Shown here: positions 15,900 to 25,985 of the stretch, piece after piece
How the letters are laid out: every line of letters begins with the position of its first letter
Position numbering within the stretch: the stretch's first letter is position 1
Source of the DNA: Scheffersomyces stipitis CBS 6054
Taxonomy: Eukaryota > Ascomycota > Pichiomycetes > Serinales > Debaryomycetaceae
DNA length: 64,000 nt
NCBI RefSeq assembly: GCF_000209165.1
Contig: NC_009045.1
Coordinates: 1,612,001 to 1,676,000, forward strand
Direction: 5' to 3'
Notes under the pieces: model-generated
Databases searched by the model: none
The model's input: the letters and a program-made list of their open reading frames with translations, nothing else
Told to the model about the DNA's origin: nothing
Translations under genes and position numbers: made by a program

Positions 15900-16118
15900 T
15901 TAAATTAATACCTTCCAATTATACAAGACTTCAGTGAAATACTTCAATAGTATTCCTATAAGTAATCCCATCTTCCATATAGTGACCAACTTAGGAGTTA
16001 TACTGCCAGGGTTGAAGTCAAAATAAGAGTTCATAGGGAGTAAGAGTTTGTCATTAAAACTAACATAGCTCCTGTCTAATCTTTGTCCAAGAATGGATTC
16101 TTGGTCAATAGGACTCAT
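15900..16118 (-). CDS. Possible small single-pass membrane protein, 72 aa
   Basis: ATG-started frame with its own space between the plus-strand genes ending at 15684 and starting at 16564. The peptide has a hydrophilic N half (MSPIDQESILGQRLDRSY) and one hydrophobic segment near the C end (about 48-62, WKMGLLIGILLKYF), followed by a short lysine-containing tail. This is the arrangement of small ER or mitochondrial membrane proteins. I recognise no family. The length is within reach of chance in AT-rich DNA, so it stays tentative. Confidence 0.4.
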   Translation of the reverse strand: MSPIDQESILGQRLDRSYVSFNDKLLLPMNSYFDFNPGSITPKLVTIWKMGLLIGILLKYFTEVLYNWKVLI

Positions 16119-16563
16119 GTATCTAAGTTTCGTTCGAACGGCATAACAAGAAATCTTCTTGATCTTCGTGTCAAATTGTCTCTTTGTTCAACTAGTGAAC
16201 AGCATAAAAATTAATGAAATTTAGTATAGCAGAAAAGCACAATATTTTCAATATTTCGAAGAAGAAGCATTTTTGCAATCGTCGATTCTCGTATATCTTA
16301 TCTCCTGTATGCAGCCTGATATGGTACCAAAGGAATTTCAGTAAAATCGTTATCCAGTATAACTTGTAGTGAGTTCAGCTTCAGGAATTCATATTATTCC
16401 CGAAGCCGTAAATTGCATATAGTCTGTATCAATTCGTCTTCGTGTCCAGACAGACAAAAATCATCTTGAGAGCCAATTTTGCTGTTGTCCTTTAAGACTG
16501 TGTCATTCGCATTTTCCACTCTAGAATTACTACTCAATAGCCAGGTTGCCGGTCCCCAGACAG
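16119..16563. other. Promoter region of the GH125 gene
   Basis: About 445 AT-rich bases. It holds no recognised element beyond being the likely promoter for the gene at 16564 and perhaps the small frame at 16118. An isolated GTTCGAAC at about 16131 was checked as a tRNA B box and has no tRNA fold around it. Confidence 0.5.
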
Positions 16564-18375
16564 ATGCACGTTGCTGGAAGAAGAGTTCATCCCAGACGGT
16601 TTACTCTAGTAATATTACTAGTCGGGATACTCTTCTTTTTGTATTTATTCTTTTCACTGGATAGCGACTTAGCTGAAGACGATGAATATGAAAATGATGA
16701 TATTATCAAGCTGGTTCACAACCGACACCGTTTTGCGGGTAAGGGTAAATGCCCCGATTACGTAGAATACTCACAGAAGCCACATCCTCCATTCACACAA
16801 GGAAAGTATAATTTCCCTTTCATGCGGCCATCGCTTGAGTGTCGAACTTTTACTTCGAAGGCTGTAGAATACTTGATTCTGGATTTGAAATCCAAAGTGA
16901 ATTCTGTGGACTTGGGCCGTTTGATTGAAAACTGTTTGCCCAACACGTTGGATACCACCATCTTGTGGCACAAATCGTCATTGACCAATCTCAATGCTGC
17001 CAGAAGACAGGATTACCCGCAAACATTTGTAGTTACTGGTGATATCCACGCCGAATGGTTGAGGGATGCAGCCAGACAGTTGTCGACATACCAGCCTTTG
17101 ATCAAATATGATCCAGAATTACGTGAGATGATTAAGGGAGCCATCAGCACCCAGGCTTTCTATGTCATCAACTCACCATATTGTAATGCTTTTCATCCTC
17201 CTCCAGGCTCTGGTGTAAAGCGAGGAAATACAGCTATGGACTACGTATTTCCACACCCGGACTGGAGGCAAGTATTTGAGTGTAAATACGAGTTGGACTC
17301 ATTGGCATCGTTTTTGACATTGAGTAACGATTTCTATGAGAATTCAGATGGCGATATTTCTTTCGTTAACCACTACTGGTTGAGAGCGTTGGAAAAGTTG
17401 CTAATAGTATTCAAACGAGAATCCCAACCATCATTTGACGAAGAAACTGGTGCTGCCATCAGATTCTACTATGCCTTCAAGAGGCAAACAGACATTGGAA
17501 CTGAAACGTTGCCCTTGGGAGGTGTAGGAAATCCTGTCAACTATGGCACTGGTCTCATACGAAGTGCTTTCAGACCCAGTGACGATGCATCGATTCTCCA
17601 GTTCTTTATTCCAGCGAACATACATGCGCTCACGGAGTTGCAAAGACTTCGTAAGAACTTCTTGAATGAAGATGTTATCACGGATAAAGATATTTCTGTC
17701 TTGATAGAGACGGTGGACCATTTCATTGACAGCTTGACAAAGGGAATTGAAAAGTATGGAATTGTAGAGCATCCAAAATTCGGAAAAGTGTACGCTTATG
17801 AAGTAGACGGATATGGTAGTGCTGTTTTCATGGACGACGCCAATATTCCTTCGTTGTTGTCGATTCCAGATATGGGCTTTAAACCAAGAGATGACCCAAT
17901 CTACCAGAATACAAGAAAGATGATTCTTCTGAAATCTGGAAATCCTTACTACTTGAAGGGAAGATACTTTGAAGGTATTGGAGGTCCTCATATCGGTATT
18001 CACAATGCCTGGCCAATGTCACTTCTAATGAGAATTAGAACTTCAGACGATGACGAGGAGATCATGGAGAACCTCAAGGCTGTCATGGATACCACTGCTG
18101 GTTTAGGTTTGATTCACGAAAGTGTGAATGTCAATTCTGCCTACGGTAGAGAGTATACCAGGTCATGGTTTGCCTGGTGCAACTCTGAGTTCGGAAAGAC
18201 CATCTTGCATTTGGCCAAGCACAAACCATACCTAATTTTCAAGGAAGAGTTCCAGTCTGAGGCATACAAGATCGATGAGGTATTGGCTCCTTTGTTATCA
18301 AATGTACCAAAAATTGATAAAGATCCATCCGACAACCAAAAACATGTCGAGGGTGAACCTCGAAATGATGAATAG
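16564..18375 (+). CDS. GH125 family exo-alpha-1,6-mannosidase, membrane anchored
   Basis: Glycoside hydrolase family 125 (older name DUF1237; S. pombe Mug157 is a member). Characterised bacterial members release alpha-1,6-linked mannose; the fungal role is presumed to be in mannan or N-glycan trimming. The 603-residue protein is type II: a short basic tail (GRRVHPRRF) precedes one membrane segment (about 14-32), then a lumenal catalytic domain. The family's QTFVVTGDIHAEWLRDAARQL lies near 157-175; SPYCNAF, GTGLIRSAFRPSDDA and YGREYTRSWFAWCNSEFG follow. The open frame extends upstream to a TTG at 16546, but 16564 is the first ATG. Located in ER/Golgi by inference. Confidence 0.9.
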   Translation: MHVAGRRVHPRRFTLVILLVGILFFLYLFFSLDSDLAEDDEYENDDIIKLVHNRHRFAGKGKCPDYVEYSQKPHPPFTQGKYNFPFMRPSLECRTFTSKAVEYLILDLKSKVNSVDLGRLIENCLPNTLDTTILWHKSSLTNLNAARRQDYPQTFVVTGDIHAEWLRDAARQLSTYQPLIKYDPELREMIKGAISTQAFYVINSPYCNAFHPPPGSGVKRGNTAMDYVFPHPDWRQVFECKYELDSLASFLTLSNDFYENSDGDISFVNHYWLRALEKLLIVFKRESQPSFDEETGAAIRFYYAFKRQTDIGTETLPLGGVGNPVNYGTGLIRSAFRPSDDASILQFFIPANIHALTELQRLRKNFLNEDVITDKDISVLIETVDHFIDSLTKGIEKYGIVEHPKFGKVYAYEVDGYGSAVFMDDANIPSLLSIPDMGFKPRDDPIYQNTRKMILLKSGNPYYLKGRYFEGIGGPHIGIHNAWPMSLLMRIRTSDDDEEIMENLKAVMDTTAGLGLIHESVNVNSAYGREYTRSWFAWCNSEFGKTILHLAKHKPYLIFKEEFQSEAYKIDEVLAPLLSNVPKIDKDPSDNQKHVEGEPRNDE

Positions 18376-18560
18376 TAAATTTCTTGATTTACAGAGATCA
18401 TCCGTGAAGAATTTTTTATAGAATACAAGCATCACGAGAAGAAGAACTTCGGGATATGCTTGAAAGTTCATAAGATACTCGAAATCCTTACAAGACACAC
18501 TTGATATACTACAACTTTAAGACTTTGTCTAGATATACATTAGTTTACATTTATATACAT

Positions 18561-19697
18561 TCATCTTCTGATATAAGCTGCGATTTTTTCCGCAGTATCA
18601 GTAGAAGCAGACTTCGATGTCTGATCAAAAGCTGCTTGATAACGAGCCTGTAAGTCAGCATCAGTATGTTCGTTGACTTCAGAGTTTCTGTCTTCTGGAA
18701 AGGTGTATTCTCTTTCTGGTTCGTCTTCATCCCTGACTACTTCACCGTTGTTGTCATCTTCTTCGTCCTCGTAATCAGACAACACCTCAGTATCCTTATT
18801 CTGTTTGTCTTTCAAGTCCATATCTTTCATCAACTTGTTCAAGGACTTGGCCTGTCTCTTCTTTTCGTCTTCCTCTTTCTTCTTCAATATTCTGTCTCTT
18901 TCGGCCTTGTAGTATTCATTGTATTCATCTACCTTGTTGTCTACAGCAGACAAAAATTCGTCAAAGCCTTCCCCAGTATACGAACTTACACCTACTACAT
19001 CTAACTGCGAGTAGAACTCTTCAAGCATAAGCGACATCGAGTTAACCAACGAGCTCATGTAGCCAGATGAAGTACCATCTTCTCCGTTCAATTCCTGGTC
19101 ATTCTTTAAAGCACTCTGAAAAGCCTCAAAGTCCAGCATCCACTCCTTAGCGAAGTCAGCTTTCTTAACATCCGTCTTGTTGAAGACAATAATCATTGGC
19201 AATTTGGTTTTGTAGAGAATTGAACAAGCGTACAACATGTTGGAAATGAAAGTGGTAGGCGACGAGTTTCTTGGTGTATCTACAATATAAGCAACTACAG
19301 TTGGGAAGGTTGAAGCAAAGGCTTCAGTAATGATGGCCCCACTAGCAGACCATATGAAACACTCTATCTGTCCAGGAGTATCGATGATGACATTCTGAAC
19401 CGACTCCAGTCTTTTTTCTACAAGCTTGATAACCTGGTCGATCTTAGTGGAAAACAAATTGAGCGAGGTTACAATTGCTCCATTGGGTCCCAAATTGTAT
19501 TCTTCCATGACCTTCTTGTACTTGACCGAGTCTCTGATATCGATATTAGCTCCAAAAGGAACTTTTAGAACAGCTGGATCGAGATTGATTACATAAGGAG
19601 GCGTTTTTTTAGCGTGCAAGTGTGAGTTCAATCTCTGCATGAACGTCGTCTTTCCAGAACCGGCCATGCCGATACATATAACTGTTGAAGGAGCCAT
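18561..19697 (-). CDS. NPA3: GPN-loop GTPase 1 (Npa3)
   Basis: Essential GTPase that assembles RNA polymerase II and brings it to the nucleus, working with GPN2 and GPN3. The 378 residues show the P loop GMAGSGKTT (10-18), the defining GPN insert in [12 protein letters not shown] (near 70), switch motif DTPGQIE (near 107) and the guanine-specificity motif FNKTD (near 172). A charged coiled coil and acidic tail follow. The frame is open to a TTG at 19718; the ATG at 19697 fits the family start [16 protein letters not shown]. Convergent with the GH125 gene, about 185 bases apart. Confidence 0.95.
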   Translation of the reverse strand: MAPSTVICIGMAGSGKTTFMQRLNSHLHAKKTPPYVINLDPAVLKVPFGANIDIRDSVKYKKVMEEYNLGPNGAIVTSLNLFSTKIDQVIKLVEKRLESVQNVIIDTPGQIECFIWSASGAIITEAFASTFPTVVAYIVDTPRNSSPTTFISNMLYACSILYKTKLPMIIVFNKTDVKKADFAKEWMLDFEAFQSALKNDQELNGEDGTSSGYMSSLVNSMSLMLEEFYSQLDVVGVSSYTGEGFDEFLSAVDNKVDEYNEYYKAERDRILKKKEEDEKKRQAKSLNKLMKDMDLKDKQNKDTEVLSDYEDEEDDNNGEVVRDEDEPEREYTFPEDRNSEVNEHTDADLQARYQAAFDQTSKSASTDTAEKIAAYIRR

Positions 19698-20048
19698 GCT
19701 GTGGGATGTTGTAGACAAGAAAAGAACATGGAATCAGATTGGATATTTGAATTATTCAGCTAGATATGTGCGATGATGAATGTGTGCAGGAAAGAGATGG
19801 GTGCAACTACCTTAGCCTTTGATTGATGGACAGACAATAAGAAAACACATGGGTGTTGATTGAGGAAGATGGCTATGAGATGTAGAGTTGACGTGAGTTA
19901 ATGTTTGGAAAACGTTGAAATCAAGGGGGAGAGTGTAAACACAAGAGTACTGCCAGTTTCTACATTATTTTTCTTTAATTATTTATATTGCTGTAGTTGT
20001 GTAAAGTACATTATGCTTTTAGGCATTAGAATTAGCAAATGATCTTCA
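19698..20048. other. NPA3 promoter and EMC3 3' flank
   Basis: About 350 bases between two minus-strand genes, with no feature beyond AT-rich promoter-like sequence. Confidence 0.5.
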
Positions 20049-21135
20049 CTAATTATACGATTCAATAACTCTATCAACGATTCCATCAAAAATAGACTCA
20101 TGGGTCAAGATCTGGATATTCTCAGCCTCAGCCTTGAAGAGCTTATCGGCTTTAGGACCACCAGGGCCTCCGATATTAGGCATGGCCAGCTGCTGTGATT
20201 GTTGGTTCATAATCGCATCAACAGCACTAGAATCACCCATTAACAAAGAATAAACTGGTCTCAACCCGAATAAGTTGACGAAATACCATGAGATCGACGA
20301 CACGTATCTGACATTCAAATCTGGCGTGGCGATCCCGTTCTGCAACATGCTCTTGAACCCATCTGTTAATGGAAAAGGAAGTTTCATGACCACAAAACCA
20401 GCAAAAAAGTAGTTGACCCATGCCATGATAATCGTCTGAGGAATGAAGTTCATCATGTTACCTTTTGCCATATTCATCAATGCTTCGTTGGCATCAGGGC
20501 TCGTCAACTGAGCCATAGGGTCCTGGGTGGCACCCTCATCTACAACAGCTAGAAAGTCAGGCGAATTCAACTTCTCAATAAAATAGTCTCTTCTCGTTTC
20601 AAACTCTTCAGTGGTTAAGATTCCGTTGTTAAGTCTGAAACAGGTGGCTCTCTTGAGAAATTGTCTATAATGTTAGTTTGGTTTAATAAATAATTCATAG
20701 AATAGAACTGGCAAATTGAAAACACAACGATCTCAAGAATACAACAGCGAACAATTCTCCCCATTTTGAAATTAACGGATACAATTGACTGATCAATTCA
20801 ACTTTCAATTGGGATTCTGTAGTTTTTCAAATCCCGATTACTGGAAATATCAATTTTTAACATCAATATTATACATGAAATCCGTGACATCGACAGAATG
20901 TATTCAATTCATAAATACTATTCAATTCTCAAGCGCATTCATTCAATTCTATCCAAAATCACAATCTTCATACTTACTTCTCTTTGACCTGCTTGTAGCC
21001 TTCCAACTTTGGTGCAGACTGGAGCAAAAATGTGACGTTCGACCGGAGGAGTCCAATCAACACCATCACAAATGAGATGGGAAGTAACACCCAGTACTTC
21101 AATTGTGGGTCTAAAAGAAGATCAGGCGTATTCAT
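20049..21135 (-). CDS. EMC3: ER membrane protein complex subunit 3, two exons
   Basis: Subunit of the EMC insertase, which places tail-anchored and multipass proteins into the ER membrane; Emc3 is related to YidC/Oxa1 insertases (DUF106). Exon 1 is 20978-21135 and exon 2 is 20049-20664; the 313-base intron has GTAAGT, branch CTAAC and TAG. The joined frame gives 257 residues. Exon 1 encodes MNTPDLLLDPQLKYWVLLPI and the first membrane segment, matching S. cerevisiae (LLDDQLKYWVLLPIS). Exon 2 adds NMAKGNMMNFIPQTIIM, FFAGFVVMKLPFPLT and VRYVSSISWYFVNLFGL. Without the intron the frame would begin at a TTG inside exon 2 and lose the N-terminal third. Confidence 0.96.
20902..20949 (+). repeat. ATTCAATTC repeated three times inside the EMC3 intron
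   Basis: Exact nonamers at 20902, 20920 and 20941, spaced 18 and 21 bases, all within the 313-base EMC3 intron. The introns of the other spliced genes here are 58-66 bases. Confidence 0.7.
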
Positions 21136-21512
21136 TTTGGTTTACTAAAGAAAGACATATTTGTATAGTATGGCATTTTTGGATATTATAAGTTGAAAAT
21201 TGGAAGTATATTATATGCACACCACCAAGACCATGGAATCTGGGAATTTATCATCTTGACATTAGAAGATAAGATAATGAAAACCGATAATAAGATGTCA
21301 ACCGCTATGGAAGCTAAGCTACCTACTGTATCTGTCAAATAGCCTCGCTACGACTGTTATACTTTCAATTTTATATTGGAAGAAGATTCGATATTTTCAC
21401 GTGATATAAGCGTGACAAATCTGATGGGACCATGAAGTTTTGAACTTTTCGATAATTTCCCCTACTTAGACCGCTCATTCAATACCTAAAAAAATTGGTT
21501 TACTTATATACA
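21136..21512. other. Divergent promoter EMC3 / COX20
   Basis: About 375 bases shared by two divergent genes. It contains one CACGTG at 21398 in the COX20-proximal half. Confidence 0.6.
21398..21403 (+). promoter_or_regulatory. CACGTG (Cbf1-type E-box) before COX20
   Basis: TTCACGTGAT, core CACGTG, about 110 bases upstream of the COX20 ATG. Cbf1 binds CACGTG and in Candida-related yeasts is tied to respiratory and ribosomal genes as well as sulfur genes. Confidence 0.4.
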
Positions 21513-22013
21513 ATGGGCTGGTTTGGTGGCAGCAGTACGCCTCTGAAGCTTTCCGTAGTTTCGGAAGTTCCATCAGAGCCTGCAACCCAACAGTATCTTG
21601 AGGATCTTCCTCCCAAATTTGAAGACAAAGAGCCTGTTTCCAGACGAGAGCCTACATTGATAGATGCAGCCAAGCAGATCAAGTTATCTGATTTCAGTGT
21701 TGAAAGATTCATAGGGATGCCATGTTTTCGTGAAGCCATGATCACGGGATTTCAGGCAATGGGAGTTTTAGGAACGGTGACGTTTTTGATTCATAAGAAT
21801 GTCAGTCGTTCGTTGAACTGGTCTGTTTGTGGTTTCTTTTTGGGCAATGTTGTAGGTTGGGAACAGTGTCGTTCTATTAGGAGAAGGTCGTTCCAGATGA
21901 TGGAAAAGGCAAAGCAAGCAAAGGAAGAAAGAAATGCAAAGAGCTGGGAGAAGCACGTCAAGGAAGAAGACGAACAATATCAAAAATTCCAAGAGTTCAA
22001 TCTGAAGAAATAA
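21513..22013 (+). CDS. COX20: Cytochrome c oxidase assembly chaperone Cox20
   Basis: Inner-membrane chaperone that holds newly made Cox2 for leader processing and copper insertion. The 166-residue protein opens MGWFGGSSTP, then PTLIDAAKQIKLSDF, the conserved MPCFREAMITGF leading into membrane segment 1 and NWSVCGFFLGNVVGWEQCR in segment 2. Charged C-terminal coils (KAKQAKEERNAKSWEKH) follow. This two-segment hairpin is the family pattern. The frame is open upstream to a TTG at 21495, but the ATG at 21513 gives the expected N terminus. Confidence 0.93.
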   Translation: MGWFGGSSTPLKLSVVSEVPSEPATQQYLEDLPPKFEDKEPVSRREPTLIDAAKQIKLSDFSVERFIGMPCFREAMITGFQAMGVLGTVTFLIHKNVSRSLNWSVCGFFLGNVVGWEQCRSIRRRSFQMMEKAKQAKEERNAKSWEKHVKEEDEQYQKFQEFNLKK

Positions 22014-22668
22014 GGGTTTGACATATTGAACAAAATGAAAAGCATCAGTGCACTGCATTGGTCAGTTGGCCATTCAAAGCCATTACACAATCAACTAATT
22101 CAATTACTTCGTTAACTGTGAAACCTACTATTCATTGCACACATTCATATAACACTCATGTACATAGAAAGAAGCTAATGCAGATTAGTAGCCTCAGTTA
22201 GTTGTAATCTTAGAGAATCAAGTCGTACGAATGTCAAAGTAATACGAAAAACCATGGTAGCATCTAGTATGAAAGACAAAGCATTCCACAGTAACTCTGC
22301 GAATACTACTTAGTCTTAGCAGCTCTACCGCGTGCACAACGTCTTCGGGAAATATTAATATACAAGTAGCGATATATAAATATCAAGAAATATCTAGAAA
22401 TATTCACATATAGATAAATTTAAATTATGGATCCTCAAAGGTGTAATAGGTATAAAACTGGCAAGTGCTGGAAAGGGCCCTCATCGGCTGCAACCTTGCA
22501 GCTCCACACACTTCATCCGAGGCTGCCCCACTCTAGATCACGTGCACCAAAAAACCTGGAGAAATCATAGACACTTTCCAATTTTTCACTTTCCACTGGA
22601 TACTTTTTCCGTCACTTTTCTTTGCAAAGGGCTCACATTTAGTGAATAACATCCACTACTGTTGCAAT
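22014..22668. other. Intergenic region before PEX1
   Basis: About 655 bases, AT-rich in the middle, with a GC-richer stretch around 22440-22550 holding CACGTG at 22539. No gene is seen. Confidence 0.6.
22539..22544 (+). promoter_or_regulatory. CACGTG before PEX1
   Basis: GATCACGTGCACC, about 125 bases upstream of the PEX1 ATG. The motif is palindromic and Cbf1-type; function is inferred. Confidence 0.3.
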
Positions 22669-25600
22669 ATGGAGGGCCATCGTGGAAGTATCAAGTTTAG
22701 GCCAATTAAGTCCAACTTGGTCAATCTTCCGGCCAATTTGTCCAATTTGCTCTACACTGCTAATATCCAAATTCAGGATGTCATCATAGAAATCGTATCC
22801 AATGCTACAAAGAAGAAGCTGTATGCTGGCTGGACTGGTATGCTGTCTGCTGTTGTCCAGACTGTTGAGATCGACCCTGTTTTTGCAGGAGCTCTTGGCT
22901 TGAAGGACGACGAGAAAATCACCCTCAACTTGAAGATCGGCAACTTTGAAGCAGGTAACATCAACTTGGAGCCGGTAACGAGTTCTGATTGGGAACTTGT
23001 AGAGCTTCATGCTCAGGCCATAGAAGACACATTATTGCTGCAAACTAGATGTGTTTCTGTGGGCCAGATTTTGGTCGTGTATCCTAATCAGACGACTTCA
23101 GCAAAGTTGGTAGTTGTCGATATCGGTTCTAAGGACCATGTATACGCTAAGATTTCGCCTTATTGTGAGATAGCGATTGCTCCAAAAGTAAGAGAAAAGA
23201 AAGAAACCGTAAAATCGCTGAAGAATTTGAGTAGCTCTAAGTCGAATGGAGCTGCATCTCGTGAAGACTACTCTTCTATGCCTGTAGCTCTCAAGAGGGG
23301 AATTTCTCTTCCTCATAACTTGTTTTCTGATACTCAAAATAGGGGCTACGAAGTGTATGCCAATCTCAGTGAATTTAACCCGACTGTTGTCAGCGACTAT
23401 GTTGCTATCTCGGTTATTCCTGGTCCTAACGATAAGCTACTGAAAGCCGCTCCTCAGAGTACAGACGATTCTGATAACCGAGTAGCTTCTTTGAGAGAGA
23501 ATAAGCGCGTCATAGCTCGCCTAGTTGACTTTCCATCCAGTCCCGCCAATAACGTGGGACTTTCAACCAAGTTGGCCATAGCCTTGAACATCGAGGGCCA
23601 GATTGGAAACATCATAGCCATAAAGCCTGCTGTAAAAAATCTTCCCAAAAGACCTACTACTTTCATTGTACATCCATATATTACACAAACGAAGAAATCA
23701 GGAGAAATAAGCATCAACACGACAGAGAAACTGGAGTTGCAAACTAGGGCAAAGCTGTTGTCAGAGTACTTGTATAACGAAGGAGCTATTTATAGTTCTT
23801 CTGCAACGAACTACACCAAGATCCCCATAATTCCCAAGCTATTACCCAATGGTGGGCTCTTAAAGTTCAGAAAAAATGACGACATCAATGCCTGGATCAA
23901 ACCATATAACATCGAATCCAAGAAGCCTATCAAAATTGAACTTGGTGAAGAGTTGTTGCGTGCTGGTAGTTTTGTCCAACAAGACCAGAAGGAAGAAGAG
24001 CTAGAAGTAATTGGCTTAGATGGAGTCATAGACGAAATTATCGAGTCTTTTACCACATCTAAGAATACAGGAACCTTGGTTTATGGTAACTCTGGCAGTG
24101 GAAAATCACTTGTGCTCAAGTTGGCGAGCAGGAAGATTGCGGCCGAACATGGGTTCTATACGAAATACGTCTCTTGTGATTCGCTTATGAATGAGAGCTT
24201 CAATCTGTTATCCAAAAACCACATTTTCAAGTGGTTGCAACAATGCTCGTGGAATAAGCCTTCGTTGTTAATCTTGGACAATGTAGACAAGATTCTCAGT
24301 GTTGAAAGGGAACACTTGGACGCTTCCAAGTCTAATCAACTAACCGAATACTTGATTTCCAACTTAGAAAAGATTCACAATCAGCATAACAGTAATTTGT
24401 CGATATTACTTTCTGCTTCTTCAAAGGAAGCCATCAATAAATTATTGATGCAATGTCATCTTATAGAAAACTTCCACCACTTGAGCCCCCCCGACAAGGC
24501 ACTCAGATTAGATATCCTAGACAACTACATTGTCAACAAGCTTGGATGTAAGATCGACTTTGATCTAATGGACTTGGTAACCGAAACCGAAGGCTACTTG
24601 CCCAACGATCTCAAGATCTTGAGTGACAGAATCTACCATGAAGTACTTTTTTCTTCTCAAGATCCTTCGGCAGAGTTGACGGTGACTAAACAGCACATTG
24701 AAAAGTCTATCCAAGGATATACTCCTTCCAATTTGCGTGGTGTCAAGTTACAGAAATCGACTATTAGCTGGTCTGATATTGGAGGCTTGAAAGAGGCTAA
24801 GAACATCTTGTTGGAGACTCTTGAATGGCCAACAAAGTATGCGCCAATCTTTGCTAACTGTCCGTTACGTTTACGTTCTGGTATCTTACTCTATGGCTAT
24901 CCTGGTTGCGGTAAGACCTTACTTGCTAGTGCCATTGCTGGTCAGTGTGGGTTGAATTTCATTTCCATTAAAGGTCCAGAAATCTTGAATAAGTATATTG
25001 GTGCTTCAGAACAGTCTGTTCGTGAGCTCTTTGAACGAGCACAGGCTGCAAAGCCATGTATTTTGTTCTTTGACGAATTCGACTCTATTGCACCCAAGAG
25101 AGGCCACGATTCTACTGGTGTTACCGATAGAGTTGTTAACCAGATGTTGACTCAGATGGATGGTGCTGAAGGTCTCGATGGTGTTTACGTCTTGGCCGCG
25201 ACTTCCAGACCGGACTTGATCGATTCTGCGTTGTTAAGACCTGGTAGATTGGACAAAAGTGTCATTTGTGACATGCCGGACTACGACGACAGATTGGATA
25301 TCTTGAAGAGTATTACTGATAAAATGGACTTGGCTGACGATGTCAATTTGGAAGAAATCGCTGAGAAGACTTCAGGCTTTTCAGGTGCTGATATGCAAGG
25401 TTTGGGGTACAACGCCTACTTGAAGGGTGTCCACGTTAAGTTGGCCAAGTTGGAACAGGAAAACAGTGAACCTATCAAGTCTTCTGACAATCAGGACACA
25501 ATAGAGTTTTTCCAAGTAAACTCTGAGAAGTTAAAGAATGCTAAGTTGAGACCAGCTGATCGAATCAAGCTCTTGAACCAGATACAGCAATTGTTCACAA

Positions 25601-25830
25601 AAGAAGAACAAAATGAAGCTGCTTCTTCAAAGAAGGCTCAGGACGATTCAAAAGTCTATATAACTCATGAGAATTTCAGAGAATCGTTAGTAGAAACAAA
25701 ACCCTCGATTTCGTATTCTGAAAAGAGAAAGCTTGAACGAATCTATAGTCAGTTTGTCTCTGCTCGAGATGGCAATATGCCCGATGGCAGCGCCAGTAAC
25801 GAAATCGGAGGACGAACCACTTTAATGTGA
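22669..25830 (+). CDS. PEX1: Peroxisomal AAA ATPase Pex1
   Basis: With Pex6 it forms the hexameric motor that pulls ubiquitinated Pex5 out of the peroxisomal membrane so the receptor can be reused. The 1053 residues have an N-terminal double-psi barrel region, then D1 with P loop GNSGSGKS (near 472) and a degenerate Walker B (LLILDNVDK, near 534), then D2 with GYPGCGKT (near 742), LFFDEFDSIAPKRG (near 799) and the arginine-finger region LLRPGRLDKSV. A degenerate D1 and an intact D2 is the Pex1 pattern. The frame is open to a GTG at 22642; the first ATG is 22669. Convergent with DPP1. Confidence 0.97.
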   Translation: MEGHRGSIKFRPIKSNLVNLPANLSNLLYTANIQIQDVIIEIVSNATKKKLYAGWTGMLSAVVQTVEIDPVFAGALGLKDDEKITLNLKIGNFEAGNINLEPVTSSDWELVELHAQAIEDTLLLQTRCVSVGQILVVYPNQTTSAKLVVVDIGSKDHVYAKISPYCEIAIAPKVREKKETVKSLKNLSSSKSNGAASREDYSSMPVALKRGISLPHNLFSDTQNRGYEVYANLSEFNPTVVSDYVAISVIPGPNDKLLKAAPQSTDDSDNRVASLRENKRVIARLVDFPSSPANNVGLSTKLAIALNIEGQIGNIIAIKPAVKNLPKRPTTFIVHPYITQTKKSGEISINTTEKLELQTRAKLLSEYLYNEGAIYSSSATNYTKIPIIPKLLPNGGLLKFRKNDDINAWIKPYNIESKKPIKIELGEELLRAGSFVQQDQKEEELEVIGLDGVIDEIIESFTTSKNTGTLVYGNSGSGKSLVLKLASRKIAAEHGFYTKYVSCDSLMNESFNLLSKNHIFKWLQQCSWNKPSLLILDNVDKILSVEREHLDASKSNQLTEYLISNLEKIHNQHNSNLSILLSASSKEAINKLLMQCHLIENFHHLSPPDKALRLDILDNYIVNKLGCKIDFDLMDLVTETEGYLPNDLKILSDRIYHEVLFSSQDPSAELTVTKQHIEKSIQGYTPSNLRGVKLQKSTISWSDIGGLKEAKNILLETLEWPTKYAPIFANCPLRLRSGILLYGYPGCGKTLLASAIAGQCGLNFISIKGPEILNKYIGASEQSVRELFERAQAAKPCILFFDEFDSIAPKRGHDSTGVTDRVVNQMLTQMDGAEGLDGVYVLAATSRPDLIDSALLRPGRLDKSVICDMPDYDDRLDILKSITDKMDLADDVNLEEIAEKTSGFSGADMQGLGYNAYLKGVHVKLAKLEQENSEPIKSSDNQDTIEFFQVNSEKLKNAKLRPADRIKLLNQIQQLFTKEEQNEAASSKKAQDDSKVYITHENFRESLVETKPSISYSEKRKLERIYSQFVSARDGNMPDGSASNEIGGRTTLM

Positions 25831-25985
25831 ACATGATTCATGTTTTAAAATATTTAACTCAAATCGACATATAAGACCGCACTTCATGTTTTGTAGACTG
25901 TAGAGTTTTAGTATATATGAGGTTTAAGATTCAGGTTTATTATAGAATTGAGGTTTATTTGAGAGTAATGTAGTGTGACAGAAAG

